Shown here piece by piece: positions 1 to 7,659 of a stretch of DNA of 64,000 nt (its first letter is position 1; every line of letters starts with the position of its first letter). The DNA comes from Hymenobacter gummosus (GTDB taxonomy: Bacteria > Bacteroidota > Bacteroidia > Cytophagales > Hymenobacteraceae), in contig NZ_RXOF01000007.1 of NCBI RefSeq assembly GCF_003970915.1, positions 186,001-250,000 of the forward strand. Reading direction: 5' to 3'. The notes under the pieces were generated by a model. The model was given only the letters and a program-made list of their open reading frames with translations. It had not been told where the DNA came from and ran no database searches. Position numbers and translations under genes: made by a program.

Positions 1-128
1 GACTTCCGGTTGAGCAAAAACAATGGTTTATGAGCCGACCGGAAGTCCGGTAGCTCATAAAAAACTGATTCCGGGCCAACCGGAAGTCTAGTAGAAGGCA
101 AACCATTGTTTCCGAACGACCGGAAGCC
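1..128. repeat. Intergenic inverted repeat with four ACCGGAAGTC units
   Basis: The unit ACCGGAAGTC occurs at 38-47 and 79-88, as ACCGGAAGCC at 119-128, and inverted (GACTTCCGGT) at 1-10. The outer parts 1-29 and 100-128 form an imperfect inverted repeat that includes AAACAATGGTTT and its complement. Inside it, ATGAGC (30-35) pairs with GCTCAT (53-58) around ACCGG-AAGT-CCGGT. The window edge cuts the left side, so the full extent is unknown. It lies downstream of the minus-strand gene that ends at 158 and may act as a termination or mRNA-end structure. Confidence 0.6.
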
Positions 129-157
129 CCGGCGGCACTTTCGCCTGCGTAACCCCG

Positions 158-1300
158 TCAGTCCCGCTTGAGCGTGGTCAGGCGGAACTCGCGGTTGAAG
201 TTGATGTAGGTACCGAAGGAAAACTCCACCTGCTTGTTGGTGAAATCATAGAACGGCTCGAAGCGGGTGCTCAGGGTGAGGCCGTCGGTGAGCTTATAGT
301 CGCTGAACAGGCGCAGGATAAGCAGGTGCCGGTTGCGCTCCGTGTAATTGGGGTTGCGCACCGTGTAGGAAATCGACTGGTAGAGCGGGCCGCCCTGGGG
401 GGCAATAAAGCCGTTGCCGCGCCAGTAGCTGAGCTGGATTTTGGAGAAGCGCGTGTCGGCCCCCAGGTTCAGGTACAGGCCGCGGCCGTTCTTGTAGGGC
501 AGCTCCCGGGTGAAGGAGTAGTCGTGGAACAAGGTGCCGTAGGCGTCGGCGTACCAGCTGTGCAGGAATTTGCGGCCCACCTCCTTGCGCACCCGCAGGC
601 CGCTGGCGAAGTTGAACAGGGTCAGCAGCGGCGTTTCGATGGTATCGAGCTGGCCGCCGCGGTGAATGGCCAGAAACTGGAACGGCACCCGCACCAGCCA
701 GCCGCTGGAGTCGCGCACCACGGCCGCATCGGCCACCAGCCCGCCAGCAATGCGCTCCTGAAAGTCGCTGAAGCGGTACTGCTGCCGCTGCCAATCCACC
801 CAGGCGTCGATGTCCCAGCGGCGGGTGGTGTACTGGTACTGCATGCCCTCCTCCAGCCGGTTGAGCATCACCCGCTCGAAGTCGAACAGGGGCTCGATGT
901 AGTTGTGGTTGAGGTGCGCGTCGATGTTGCCGAACAGGATGCGGTGCGGGCCCGTCTGGTAAATGGCCGTGAACAAGGGCTGCACCTGCCGCATCCGGGG
1001 GTTGCCGTAGTCCTTATAAAGGAAGATGCCCGCTTCGAGCCGCAGCTTGGGGCTGGGAAAGTAGGCCAGCCGGGTAGCCAGCTGGGTGCCGTAGTAGGTG
1101 CGGCCCTCGAAAATCTTGTTGAAATATTCGTTATCCTTCGTGAACAGGAAGCTCTGCACCGCCAGCCGCAGCTGGTTGTCGTACTCGGCTCGCACCGGGG
1201 CACGGTACTGAAACGCCCGGTTGTCGAGCTGCCCCCATGCTAACGGGCTTATAAAAATCAGAAACCCAGCTACTAATAGTTTTAGCAAAGATTTTCTCAT
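158..1300 (-). CDS. Outer-membrane beta-barrel-like protein, function unknown
   Basis: A 380-residue exported protein of unknown function. The start at 1300 is chosen because it opens directly into a signal peptide (MRKSLLKLLVAGFLIFISP, then ...AWGQ); an in-frame ATG at 1324 only adds eight polar residues. The mature part is rich in alternating aromatic and polar residues (for example YYGTQLATRLAYF, IQLSYWRGNGF, FSFGTYINFNREF). It ends in aromatic strands, as outer-membrane barrels do. Tyr/Phe-rich segments with tight turns cover almost the whole length. It is divergent from recA, with about 160 bp between the two starts. I recognise no substrate or named family beyond a DUF-type barrel; a porin-like or surface-assembly role is inference. 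Confidence 0.7.
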   Translation of the reverse strand: MRKSLLKLLVAGFLIFISPLAWGQLDNRAFQYRAPVRAEYDNQLRLAVQSFLFTKDNEYFNKIFEGRTYYGTQLATRLAYFPSPKLRLEAGIFLYKDYGNPRMRQVQPLFTAIYQTGPHRILFGNIDAHLNHNYIEPLFDFERVMLNRLEEGMQYQYTTRRWDIDAWVDWQRQQYRFSDFQERIAGGLVADAAVVRDSSGWLVRVPFQFLAIHRGGQLDTIETPLLTLFNFASGLRVRKEVGRKFLHSWYADAYGTLFHDYSFTRELPYKNGRGLYLNLGADTRFSKIQLSYWRGNGFIAPQGGPLYQSISYTVRNPNYTERNRHLLILRLFSDYKLTDGLTLSTRFEPFYDFTNKQVEFSFGTYINFNREFRLTTLKRD

Positions 1301-1462
1301 ATATTTATTGCGCAGTTGGCACAAAAAGGCGGTCGGCTGTGTTAGAAAAAGCCGCCCGAGAACGGCCCTGACGCGGTTTTTACCGTATCAGCCCCGGGCT
1401 TCGGCGGCCCCTTTCCGAAAGGACTTTCAAACCTACATCATATCTCCCAACCCAAGCACAAC

Positions 1463-2563
1463 ATGGCTGCTACCACGGACAAAGCTGAAAAAACTGGCAC
1501 CAACCCGCAGGCCGAGAAACTGAAGGCGCTGCAGCTCACGATGGACAAGCTCGACAAAGCTTACGGCAAGGGCACCGTCATGAAGCTGAGCGACAACAAG
1601 GTGGGCGACATTGCCGCCATCAGCACCGGCTCGCTCGGTCTGGACATTGCCCTCGGCATCGGCGGCCTGCCCAAAGGTCGTATCGTCGAGATTTACGGGC
1701 CGGAATCGTCGGGTAAGACCACGCTGACCATGCACGCCATTGCCGAAGCCCAGAAGAAGGGCGGCATTGCCGCGTTCATCGACGCCGAGCACGCCTTCGA
1801 CCCGGTCTACGCCCAGAAGCTTGGCATCGACACCGAGAACCTGCTCATCTCCCAGCCCGACAACGGCGAGCAGGCTCTGGAAATTGCCGACCAGCTCATC
1901 AGCTCCGGCGCCATTGATATCTGCGTCATCGACTCCGTGGCCGCTCTGGTGCCGAAAGGCGAACTGGAAGGCGACATGGGCGACTCGAAAGTGGGTCTGC
2001 ACGCCCGCCTCATGTCGCAGGCCCTGCGTAAGCTCACCGGTACCATCAACAAGACCGGCTGCTTGTGCATCTTCATCAACCAGCTGCGCGAGAAAATCGG
2101 CGTGATGTTCGGCTCGCCCGAAACCACCACCGGTGGTAACGCCCTGAAGTTCTACGCCTCCGTCCGCCTCGACATCCGCCGCATCGGCCAGATCAAGGAA
2201 GACAAGGACAACGTGACCGGCAACCGCACCAAGGTGAAAGTGGTGAAAAACAAAGTCGCGCCGCCCTTCAAAGTGGTCGAGTTTGACATCATCTACGGCG
2301 AGGGCATCAGCAAAGTCGGCGAAATCCTCGACCTGGCTACCGATATGGGCATCATTGCCAAGTCGGGCTCCTGGTTCTCGTACAACGGCAACCGCCTGGG
2401 CCAGGGCCGCGAAGGCGTGAAAACCATCCTGCTCGACAACCCCGAGCTGGCCGACGAAATCGAACAGAAGGTGCGCCAGATGGCCAAGGGTGAGCCCGAA
2501 GCCCTGGAAGCCGCCATTCCCGTCGATATGAGCGGCCCCGAGGACGGCGAAGACACGCTCTAA
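1463..2563 (+). CDS. recA: Recombinase RecA
   Basis: RecA, the ATP-dependent strand-exchange protein of homologous recombination and the coprotease of the SOS response. It has 366 residues, slightly longer than the Escherichia coli protein (about 350). The Walker A motif GPESSGKT lies at residues 79-86, followed by the usual core with [17 protein letters not shown] and [17 protein letters not shown] (DNA-binding loops). The tail is acidic ([10 protein letters not shown]), as in other RecA proteins. The start gives [10 protein letters not shown]. It appears to be monocistronic, with a strong terminator 20 bp after the stop. I see no recX or lexA nearby and no clear SOS box in the 140 bp upstream. 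Confidence 0.98.
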   Translation: MAATTDKAEKTGTNPQAEKLKALQLTMDKLDKAYGKGTVMKLSDNKVGDIAAISTGSLGLDIALGIGGLPKGRIVEIYGPESSGKTTLTMHAIAEAQKKGGIAAFIDAEHAFDPVYAQKLGIDTENLLISQPDNGEQALEIADQLISSGAIDICVIDSVAALVPKGELEGDMGDSKVGLHARLMSQALRKLTGTINKTGCLCIFINQLREKIGVMFGSPETTTGGNALKFYASVRLDIRRIGQIKEDKDNVTGNRTKVKVVKNKVAPPFKVVEFDIIYGEGISKVGEILDLATDMGIIAKSGSWFSYNGNRLGQGREGVKTILLDNPELADEIEQKVRQMAKGEPEALEAAIPVDMSGPEDGEDTL

Positions 2564-2582
2564 GCCTTATCCGCTTTCGTTG

Positions 2583-2616
2583 AAAAAGCCCGTGGCATAC
2601 GCCGCGGGCTTTTTTT
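2583..2616 (+). terminator. Rho-independent terminator of recA
   Basis: The arms AAAAAGCCCG-TGGC and GCCG-CGGGCTTTTT form a GC-rich hairpin with an ATAC loop, followed by a seven-T run. It starts 20 bp after the recA stop codon. Confidence 0.9.
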
Positions 2617-2785
2617 GTGGCTTGGCGTCGTTCGTGGCGTCCGCGTCGTATGCCGCGGGCGACAACGATATCTTTTCGGCCGCGCGTTATTTTAATTAAC
2701 CTCTGAACCACAAGCACATCGATATCCGTTGAACTGCCGGCGCGCAAAATCCCGTATATGGATTTCACGCGGCAGCCAGGGCCGG

Positions 2786-2793
2786 TATATTTG
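2786..2793 (+). promoter_or_regulatory. Bacteroidota -7 element (TATATTTG)
   Basis: TATATTTG is an exact match to TAnnTTTG. It lies 57 bp upstream of the ATG at 2851 and inside the longer open frame that begins at 2758, so it favours the 2851 start. The -33 side has only a weak TTT at 2763. Confidence 0.55.
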
Positions 2794-2850
2794 CTTGGCA
2801 CCTGCTTTGCGTTGCGCCTACAACCGCCTGCTTATTGCTTGTTTGTTTAC

Positions 2851-3678
2851 ATGAATCGTCGCCCCTGGCTTCTGCTTTCCCTTCCCGCCTTGCTGAGTGC
2901 CGGCCTGATGGCTTTTACGCCCAGTGAAGCCCCGCGCACCGTCCGCAACGACAGCTTTCGGCGCGGCGAAACCATGCAGTACAAGGTGCACTACGGCCTG
3001 ATTACGGCCGCCGAAGCCACCATCGAGCTGGCCGACGACATTCACCGCGTCAACGACCGGCCCTGCTACAAGGCCACCGTGACGGGCCGCACCACCGGCT
3101 CTTTCGACCTGTTTCTGAAGGTGCGCGACACCTGGCGCTCCTACATCGACACCACCAGCATCCTGCCGCAGCGCTTTTTCCGCAACATCGAGGAAAACAA
3201 CTACCGCAAGCGCGAAACGGCCGACTTCGACCACATCAAGAATATGGTCAACGTGGAGTCGCACAAGCGGGACAAGAACAAGATCAAGCGCGAGTCGTTC
3301 AAAGTGCCCGACAACGTGCAGGACTTGGTGAGCGGCTTCTACTTTCTGCGGACGCTGGACTACTCGAACCGCAAAGTCGGGGAAATCATCAACGTGAAGG
3401 GCTTCTTCGACGACGAGGTGTTCGACATGACGGTGAAGTACATGGGCCGGCAGAACGTGGAAACCAAGGCTGGCATCATCCGCGCCATTCGCCTGACGCC
3501 CAAGATGCCCAAGAACAAGCTGTTCCGCGGTGAAGACGCCATTTCCGTGTACCTCTCCGACGACCGGAACAAGATTCCGGTGCTCTTCGAGGCCGAAATG
3601 TTCGTCGGCTCGGTGAAGATTGACATGTACAAGGCCAGCGGTTTGAAGAACAAGCTGGCGCTGGTGGCAAAGAACTAA
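2851..3678 (+). CDS. DUF3108 domain-containing exported protein
   Basis: A 275-residue exported protein of the DUF3108 family, common in Bacteroidota and Proteobacteria; its biochemical role is not settled. The start at 2851 gives a signal peptide (MNRRPWLLLSLPALLSAGLM). The in-frame ATG at 2758 would lie upstream of the TATATTTG promoter element. The core has typical family features: FRRGETMQYKVHYGLITAAEA near the mature N-terminus, TGRTTGSFDLFLKVRD, the VSGFYFLRTLDY segment and a C-terminal AISVYLSDDRNKIPV. The family is predicted to be an all-beta periplasmic fold. It stands alone between recA and a two-component system and ends before a hairpin at 3748. Confidence 0.85.
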   Translation: MNRRPWLLLSLPALLSAGLMAFTPSEAPRTVRNDSFRRGETMQYKVHYGLITAAEATIELADDIHRVNDRPCYKATVTGRTTGSFDLFLKVRDTWRSYIDTTSILPQRFFRNIEENNYRKRETADFDHIKNMVNVESHKRDKNKIKRESFKVPDNVQDLVSGFYFLRTLDYSNRKVGEIINVKGFFDDEVFDMTVKYMGRQNVETKAGIIRAIRLTPKMPKNKLFRGEDAISVYLSDDRNKIPVLFEAEMFVGSVKIDMYKASGLKNKLALVAKN

Positions 3679-3692
3679 CGGTTCGGTCCGCT

Positions 3693-3860
3693 GTCATTGC
3701 GAGCGAAGCGAAGCAATCGGTCCTGTACAACGTGTAACGTGACAAGAAGCACCGCCCGAAACTTGCGTCTGCAGGTTCGGGCGGTGCTGTTTTCAGTCCG
3801 TGCTTCTCGTACCGTTGTGCCTCGGGAGGAAAGGTTACCACGACTGCGCCTCGCAATGAC
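3693..3860. repeat. GTCATNNNGAGC-ended intergenic element
   Basis: GTCATTGCGAG at 3693-3703 is the exact reverse complement of CTCGCAATGAC at 3850-3860. Between them is a strong hairpin (3748-3788). This is one of several elements in the window whose ends fit GTCATNNNGAGC (others near 13324, 19593, 38355, 42974, 52841, 54204 and 62539). It carries no coding sequence. Confidence 0.75.
3748..3792 (+). terminator. Hairpin downstream of the DUF3108 gene
   Basis: AGCACCGCCCGAA (3748-3760) pairs with TTCGGGCGGTGCT (3776-3788) and is followed by GTTTTC. The stem is 13 bp and perfect, the T run short. It lies inside the GTCAT-ended element, so it may serve both as its core and as the terminator. Confidence 0.65.
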
Positions 3861-3947
3861 TACAGGGTGACCCGCTTCCTGGTCGCTGCGCGGGTGACAA
3901 TCAAGCAGTTCACAATATGGTAATACGCAGACTCGCGGGCCAGGCGG

Positions 3948-3955
3948 TATTTTTG
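3948..3955 (+). promoter_or_regulatory. Bacteroidota -7 element (TATTTTTG)
   Basis: TATTTTTG is an exact TAnnTTTG match, 41 bp upstream of the GTG start of the response regulator at 3997. No good -33 TTG is obvious. Confidence 0.5.
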
Positions 3956-3996
3956 TGGCGCATCGCGTGTCTTTGCTCACCTAAGTCACTTTCCCC

Positions 3997-4710
3997 GTGC
4001 AACATTCTGCCGCTTCTACCCCCGCTGGCCCCTACAAGATTCTGGTAGTCGACGACGACCCGGACATCGTGGAGCTGCTCGAATACAACCTGCGCAAGGA
4101 GGGCTACGAGGTGGCTACCGCCCCCGATGGACGCAAGGCCCTGGAAGTAGCCCCGCAGTTTGGGCCCGATATCATCCTGCTCGACGTGATGATGCCCCAC
4201 CTCGACGGCATTGCCGCCTGCCGGGAACTGCGCGCCATGCCCCGCTTCAAGGATACATACATCCTGTTTCTGACCGCCCGCTCGGAGGAATTTTCGGAAG
4301 TAGCCGCCTTCGACGCCGGCGCCGACGACTACCTGAGCAAGCCCATCAAGCCCCGCGCCCTGATGAGCCGCCTGGCCGCCGTGGTCCGCCGCGACCTGGA
4401 GCCCACCGCCCCGCAGTCCGACGTTATCGACATCAACGGCCTGCGCATCGACCGCACGGGCTTCGCCGTGTACCAGGACGGGCGCAAAATCACGCTGCCC
4501 AAGAAGGAGTTTGAGCTGCTGGCTTTCCTGGCAGCCTCGCCCCACAAGGTGTTTGGCCGCGACGAGCTGCTGCAGAACATCTGGGGCAACGACGTGTTCG
4601 TGCTGGCCCGCACCGTGGACGTGCACGTGCGCAAGGTGCGCGAGAAAGTAGGGGAGCACCACATCCAGACCATCAAGGGCGTGGGCTACAAGTTCAACTC
4701 GGATAATTGA
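3997..4710 (+). CDS. OmpR/PhoB-family response regulator
   Basis: A 237-residue DNA-binding response regulator. The receiver domain (about 14-130) has the acidic pair D19-D20, the phosphoacceptor D63 (ILLDVMMPH) and the KP motif in DYLSKPIKP. The C-terminal winged-helix domain (about 140-235) includes LPKKEFELLAFLA and the recognition region TVDVHVRKVREKVGEHHIQTIKGVGYKF. The start is GTG at 3997, supported by a TATTTTTG element 41 bp upstream. The sensor kinase follows 121 bp downstream on the same strand, so the pair resembles PhoB-PhoR. The target regulon cannot be read from this window, and phosphate control is only one possibility. Confidence 0.93.
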   Translation: MQHSAASTPAGPYKILVVDDDPDIVELLEYNLRKEGYEVATAPDGRKALEVAPQFGPDIILLDVMMPHLDGIAACRELRAMPRFKDTYILFLTARSEEFSEVAAFDAGADDYLSKPIKPRALMSRLAAVVRRDLEPTAPQSDVIDINGLRIDRTGFAVYQDGRKITLPKKEFELLAFLAASPHKVFGRDELLQNIWGNDVFVLARTVDVHVRKVREKVGEHHIQTIKGVGYKFNSDN

Positions 4711-4715
4711 TGAAT

Positions 4716-4795
4716 GATCAAATGGCTGGATGGCTAAATGGTTGATTGTTCTGCTGCCAGAACGACCAGCCATTTAACCGTCCAGCCATTCGACC
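4716..4795. repeat. Hairpin repeat between response regulator and kinase
   Basis: A left arm of 38 bp (4716-4753) and a right arm of 38 bp (4758-4795) are imperfect inverted copies separated by four bases. The recurring unit is AAATGGCTGG or its complement. A third partial unit, GTTAGCCATTTAACC, follows at about 4805-4819. All mismatches between the arms are transitions. It lies inside a likely operon, so it could form a stem-loop that tunes read-through from the regulator into the kinase gene. Confidence 0.65.
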
Positions 4796-4831
4796 ATTTA
4801 ACCCGTTAGCCATTTAACCACGACCTTTGCG

Positions 4832-6013
4832 GTGAAGAGCAACCAAACCGTCGTTCCGGCGCTGTGGAATGCCGTGCTGAGCCGCGTGGTGCGCAAGCCC
4901 GCGGCCCGGTCGGCGTTTTCAGCCCAGGAGGCGCCCATTCCGTTCGTGTTTCGCCTGCATCTGTCGTCCCGGGCCATTGCCATTATCATTGCCCTGCTGG
5001 TGGCCGGGGTACTGACGTTTTTTGCCGCGCTGGCGCCGGGCTTGCCCTTCGAGCGGGCCATGCTGGCGGGCGGCTTCACGGTGGCGGCCTGCTTCCTGCT
5101 GATTTACCTCTCCTTCGAGGCCCTGATGTTCCGCGAGGTCAACCAGATTTACTCGGGGCTGGAGCACGTCAAGCGCAAAGAGTTCAAGAAGCTGTCGAAC
5201 AAGTTTCTGTTTCGGCCCGAGCCGCTCAAGCGCATGCGGGATGAAATTCTGGACATGGCCGTGCGCCGGCAAAACGAAATCGACGAGCTGAAGCGCCTGC
5301 AGCAGCTGCGCTCCGACTTCCTGGCCGACGTGTCGCACGAGCTGAAAACGCCGATTTTCGCCGCCCAGGGCTTTGTGCACACCGTGCTCGACGCCGACGA
5401 GGACGAAGTGTTTATCCGCGAAAAGTTTCTGCTCAAAGCTGCCACCGCCCTCGATGCCCTCGACGCGCTGGTGCAGGACCTGGTGACGATTTCGCAGCTG
5501 GAAAAAGGCGTGGTGCGCATGCGCAAGCAGTCGTTCGACCTGGCCCAGCTCGTGCGCGACATTTTCGACCAACTGGAGCAGAAAGCCGAAAAGCGCCGCG
5601 TGACCCTGCACCTGCACCCCGTGAACCTGCCCGCGGAGGGTGTGCCCGTGCTGGCCGACCGTAACCGCATCCGGCAGGTACTTATCAACCTCATCGACAA
5701 CGCCATCAAGTACGGCCGCGAGGAAGGCCACGTGACCGTGGCCCTGCACGACGCGGGCAAGTCGGTGCGCATCAGCGTGCACGACGACGGCGAAGGCATT
5801 GCCGAGGAGCACCAGCGCCGCATCTTCGAGCGGTTCTACCGCATCGACAAGAGCCGCTCCCGCGACTCGGGCGGCTCGGGCCTGGGCCTGGCCATCAGCA
5901 AGCACATCGTGGAGGCGCACAAATCAACCATTCGGGTGCGCAGCGCCGCGGGCCAGGGTACCACGCTGGAGTTCAAGCTGGCCAAAACCCGGCAAGCCCC
6001 CACGGCCGGCTAA
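4832..6013 (+). CDS. Sensor histidine kinase (PhoR-like)
   Basis: A 393-residue membrane histidine kinase. Two transmembrane helices are visible (about 47-68 and 79-98) with almost no periplasmic loop, so sensing is probably intramembrane or by partner. The HisKA domain carries the phosphorylated His169 in FLADVSHELKTPIF. The ATPase domain has the N box NLIDNAIKYG, the G1 box DDGEGI, the F box FERFYRID and the G2 box GSGLGLAI. The start is GTG at 4832. It is paired with the upstream OmpR-type regulator. A coiled region (130-160) links the membrane part to the dimerisation helices. A PhoR-like assignment is by layout only. Confidence 0.92.
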   Translation: MKSNQTVVPALWNAVLSRVVRKPAARSAFSAQEAPIPFVFRLHLSSRAIAIIIALLVAGVLTFFAALAPGLPFERAMLAGGFTVAACFLLIYLSFEALMFREVNQIYSGLEHVKRKEFKKLSNKFLFRPEPLKRMRDEILDMAVRRQNEIDELKRLQQLRSDFLADVSHELKTPIFAAQGFVHTVLDADEDEVFIREKFLLKAATALDALDALVQDLVTISQLEKGVVRMRKQSFDLAQLVRDIFDQLEQKAEKRRVTLHLHPVNLPAEGVPVLADRNRIRQVLINLIDNAIKYGREEGHVTVALHDAGKSVRISVHDDGEGIAEEHQRRIFERFYRIDKSRSRDSGGSGLGLAISKHIVEAHKSTIRVRSAAGQGTTLEFKLAKTRQAPTAG

Positions 6014-6023
6014 GACTGGCATT

Positions 6024-6218
6024 AGGCTGGCGCCGGTTTAGGCGTCGAAGACGGTGTAACCGGTGCCTACCATAAAGCAGGTTTCCAACCTGCGTAGGGC
6101 GTTGTTGCGTTCCGTCGGCCCAGCAAACAACCAGACAGGCGCTGGCCGCAGGCTGAAAGCCTGCGTTATAACAGGCACCGGTTACGCTCACTTCGTTTCG
6201 CTAAACCGGCGCCAGCCT
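6024..6218. repeat. Nested long inverted repeat (cruciform-like)
   Basis: The outer arms AGGCTGGCGCCGGTTTAG (6024-6041) and CTAAACCGGCGCCAGCCT (6201-6218) match perfectly. The middle arms GTAACCGGTGCCT (6056-6068) and AGGCACCGGTTAC (6173-6185) also match perfectly. Each half also holds its own small hairpin: AGCAGGTTTCCAACCTGC near 6076 and GCAGGCTGAAAGCCTGC near 6149. No coding sequence is credible here. It lies between the kinase gene and a convergent small gene. Confidence 0.8.
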
Positions 6219-6223
6219 GTTAT

Positions 6224-6257
6224 AAAAAACGGCCGCCAGTACGCTGGTGGCCGTTTT
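6224..6257 (-). terminator. Terminator of the small minus-strand gene
   Basis: AAAACGGCCGCCAG (6226-6239) pairs with CTGGTGGCCGTTTT (6244-6257). On the minus strand the hairpin is followed by a T run. It lies 26 bp past the stop at 6283. Confidence 0.8.
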
Positions 6258-6282
6258 GTTGAATGCTATCAGGTGACAGGGC

Positions 6283-6465
6283 TTAGCTCGACTTTCGGCC
6301 GGAGCCGCCGGGCTTTTTGCCGCCGCCGTCCTGCTTGTTGACGGTGGCCCAGGCCCGCCGCTCGGCCTCCTCTTCGGAAAGGCCGCGCTTCTCGTAGCTG
6401 TCCTCGATGTGCTCGGCCTGGCGTTTTTGCTTGTCCGTGTATTTGGATTTATCTCCCTGGGGCAT
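6283..6465 (-). CDS. Small basic protein of the 'plasmid stabilization' type
   Basis: A 60-residue hydrophilic protein starting MPQGDKSKYTDKQKRQAEHI and ending in a Gly/Lys/Ser tail. I recognise the pattern GDKSKYTDKQKRQAEHIE...YE.RG.S..EAE.RAWATVNK from small proteins annotated, without strong proof, as plasmid stabilization proteins in many bacteria. The function is unknown; no toxin partner is adjacent. The start at 6465 is preferred over the upstream in-frame ATG at 6627 because conserved sequence begins here and the extension would overlap the divergent gene at 6601. A clean terminator follows. Confidence 0.8.
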   Translation of the reverse strand: MPQGDKSKYTDKQKRQAEHIEDSYEKRGLSEEEAERRAWATVNKQDGGGKKPGGSGRKSS

Positions 6466-6600
6466 GGCTGTAAGTGTTTTGGGGGTGGGAAAATACAGCG
6501 CGGCACTGCCCGGGTGTACGCAGCGCGGCGCCCGGGGTTCTGGCCCCAAACGCGGCCACAAGGCCCGAGCTAGTATCTTCGCCTGACCAAATCCTGCCTC

Positions 6601-6852
6601 ATGCGCCACGTAGCCGATATTCCGCATCCCGAGATGAAACTCACGCTGCTGGCGTGGAACGGCAAATACCTGCTCAAGTGCGAGCAGGGCCCCTTCGAGC
6701 AGACTTACAAGGTGGCCGAACTAGACTTGCTGGGCGGCGACGCCGAGCTGCCGCAGGTACTCGACGAGGCCTTTGTAGCCGCTGTGCTGCGGCGCTTTGC
6801 CGAGATGCGCACCGACTTCGGGGACGCGCTGGAACGGCACGATTTGGTGTAA
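6601..6852 (+). CDS. Small hypothetical protein, 83 residues
   Basis: A small soluble protein (MRHVADIPHPEMKLTLLAWN...) with no signal peptide or membrane segment and no recognised domain. The composition is balanced and the codon use matches neighbouring genes. TATCTTCG, one mismatch from TAnnTTTG, lies about 25 bp upstream. It diverges from the 60-residue gene and is followed 33 bp later by an exported protein on the same strand. An internal ATG at 6634 (MKLTLLAWNGKYLLKCE) is a possible alternative start. Confidence 0.65.
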   Translation: MRHVADIPHPEMKLTLLAWNGKYLLKCEQGPFEQTYKVAELDLLGGDAELPQVLDEAFVAAVLRRFAEMRTDFGDALERHDLV

Positions 6853-6885
6853 CCCGGCCCCCGCTTCTCCCCTATCTTGCCCGCT

Positions 6886-7626
6886 ATGAAGACTCTTTTT
6901 TCCCGCGTCCTCTTCCTGGTGCTGCCGCTGGCAACCCTGGCTGCCACCGATGCCACGGCCCAGGTGTACGATGTGCACACCAGCACCGTGAACGTAGACA
7001 AGCGCGAACGGCCGGCCCTGAAGGTGCAGGTGGAAGGCAGCGCCAAGGAAGCCCGTGACTTTTGGCAGCAGTTTCTGAAGGACAGCTACAATATCAAGAT
7101 TAAGTCGGGCGGGGTGCTGGGCCTGGGTGGCAACAAGGACGTGATGCTGGCCAAGCAGACGCCGGTGTCAAGCGTGTCGGGTAAGCTGCTGGACCTGTAC
7201 ACCAACGTGGTGGCGCCCACCGACAGCACGGCCGAAGTGCAGGTCTTCGCCGCCTTCGACAACGGCACCACCTGGCTCGACCCGGACAAGACCCCCTCGG
7301 AGTTTGCCGCCCTGCGCACCATGGTGCAGAGCTTCGCCAAGGAATACCGCCCGCACCACTACAAGCTGGAAGTGGAAGCGGCCGAAAAGCAGCTCGTCGA
7401 AGCCGAAAAGGAAAAAGCCCGGCTCGACAAGGAAATCAAGGGCCTGGCGGCTGATACCGTCAGCAACCTGGCCCGCATCCAGCAGCTGCGCGAGCAAAAC
7501 GTGCAGCACGCCGCCAAAATCAAGGAAGACCAGCAGAAGCTGACGCAAAACGCCACCGAAACCGAGCGCCGCAAGATTCTTGTGCAGCGCCGCCGTGACC
7601 GGCTTTCCGCCCTCGACCGTAAGTAG
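6886..7626 (+). CDS. Exported coiled-coil protein, function unknown
   Basis: A 246-residue exported protein. The ATG at 6886 begins a signal peptide (MKTLFSRVLFLVLPLATLAA...ATAQ); a TTG three codons upstream is less likely. Residues about 25-150 form a compact domain with GGVLGLGGNKDVMLAKQ. Residues about 160-245 are a charged coiled coil (AEKQLVEAEKEKARLDKEIK; QLREQNVQHAAKIKEDQQKL). I do not recognise the family. It is followed at 33 bp by a SHOCT-like membrane protein and then by a DUF3089 lipoprotein, all on the same strand, which suggests one envelope-related transcription unit. Confidence 0.75.
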   Translation: MKTLFSRVLFLVLPLATLAATDATAQVYDVHTSTVNVDKRERPALKVQVEGSAKEARDFWQQFLKDSYNIKIKSGGVLGLGGNKDVMLAKQTPVSSVSGKLLDLYTNVVAPTDSTAEVQVFAAFDNGTTWLDPDKTPSEFAALRTMVQSFAKEYRPHHYKLEVEAAEKQLVEAEKEKARLDKEIKGLAADTVSNLARIQQLREQNVQHAAKIKEDQQKLTQNATETERRKILVQRRRDRLSALDRK

Positions 7627-7659
7627 TAGCCTGAACCGCAGGCTCTGTGCCGCTCCGCC

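Noticed and set aside
1-128. Short regularly spaced repeats as a CRISPR array
   Set aside because: The common unit is only 10 bp, one copy is inverted, the ends pair with each other, and no cas gene is near.
6283-6465. Plasmid or toxin-antitoxin maintenance locus
   Set aside because: The family label 'plasmid stabilization' is historical; no partner gene, replication gene or other plasmid feature is nearby.
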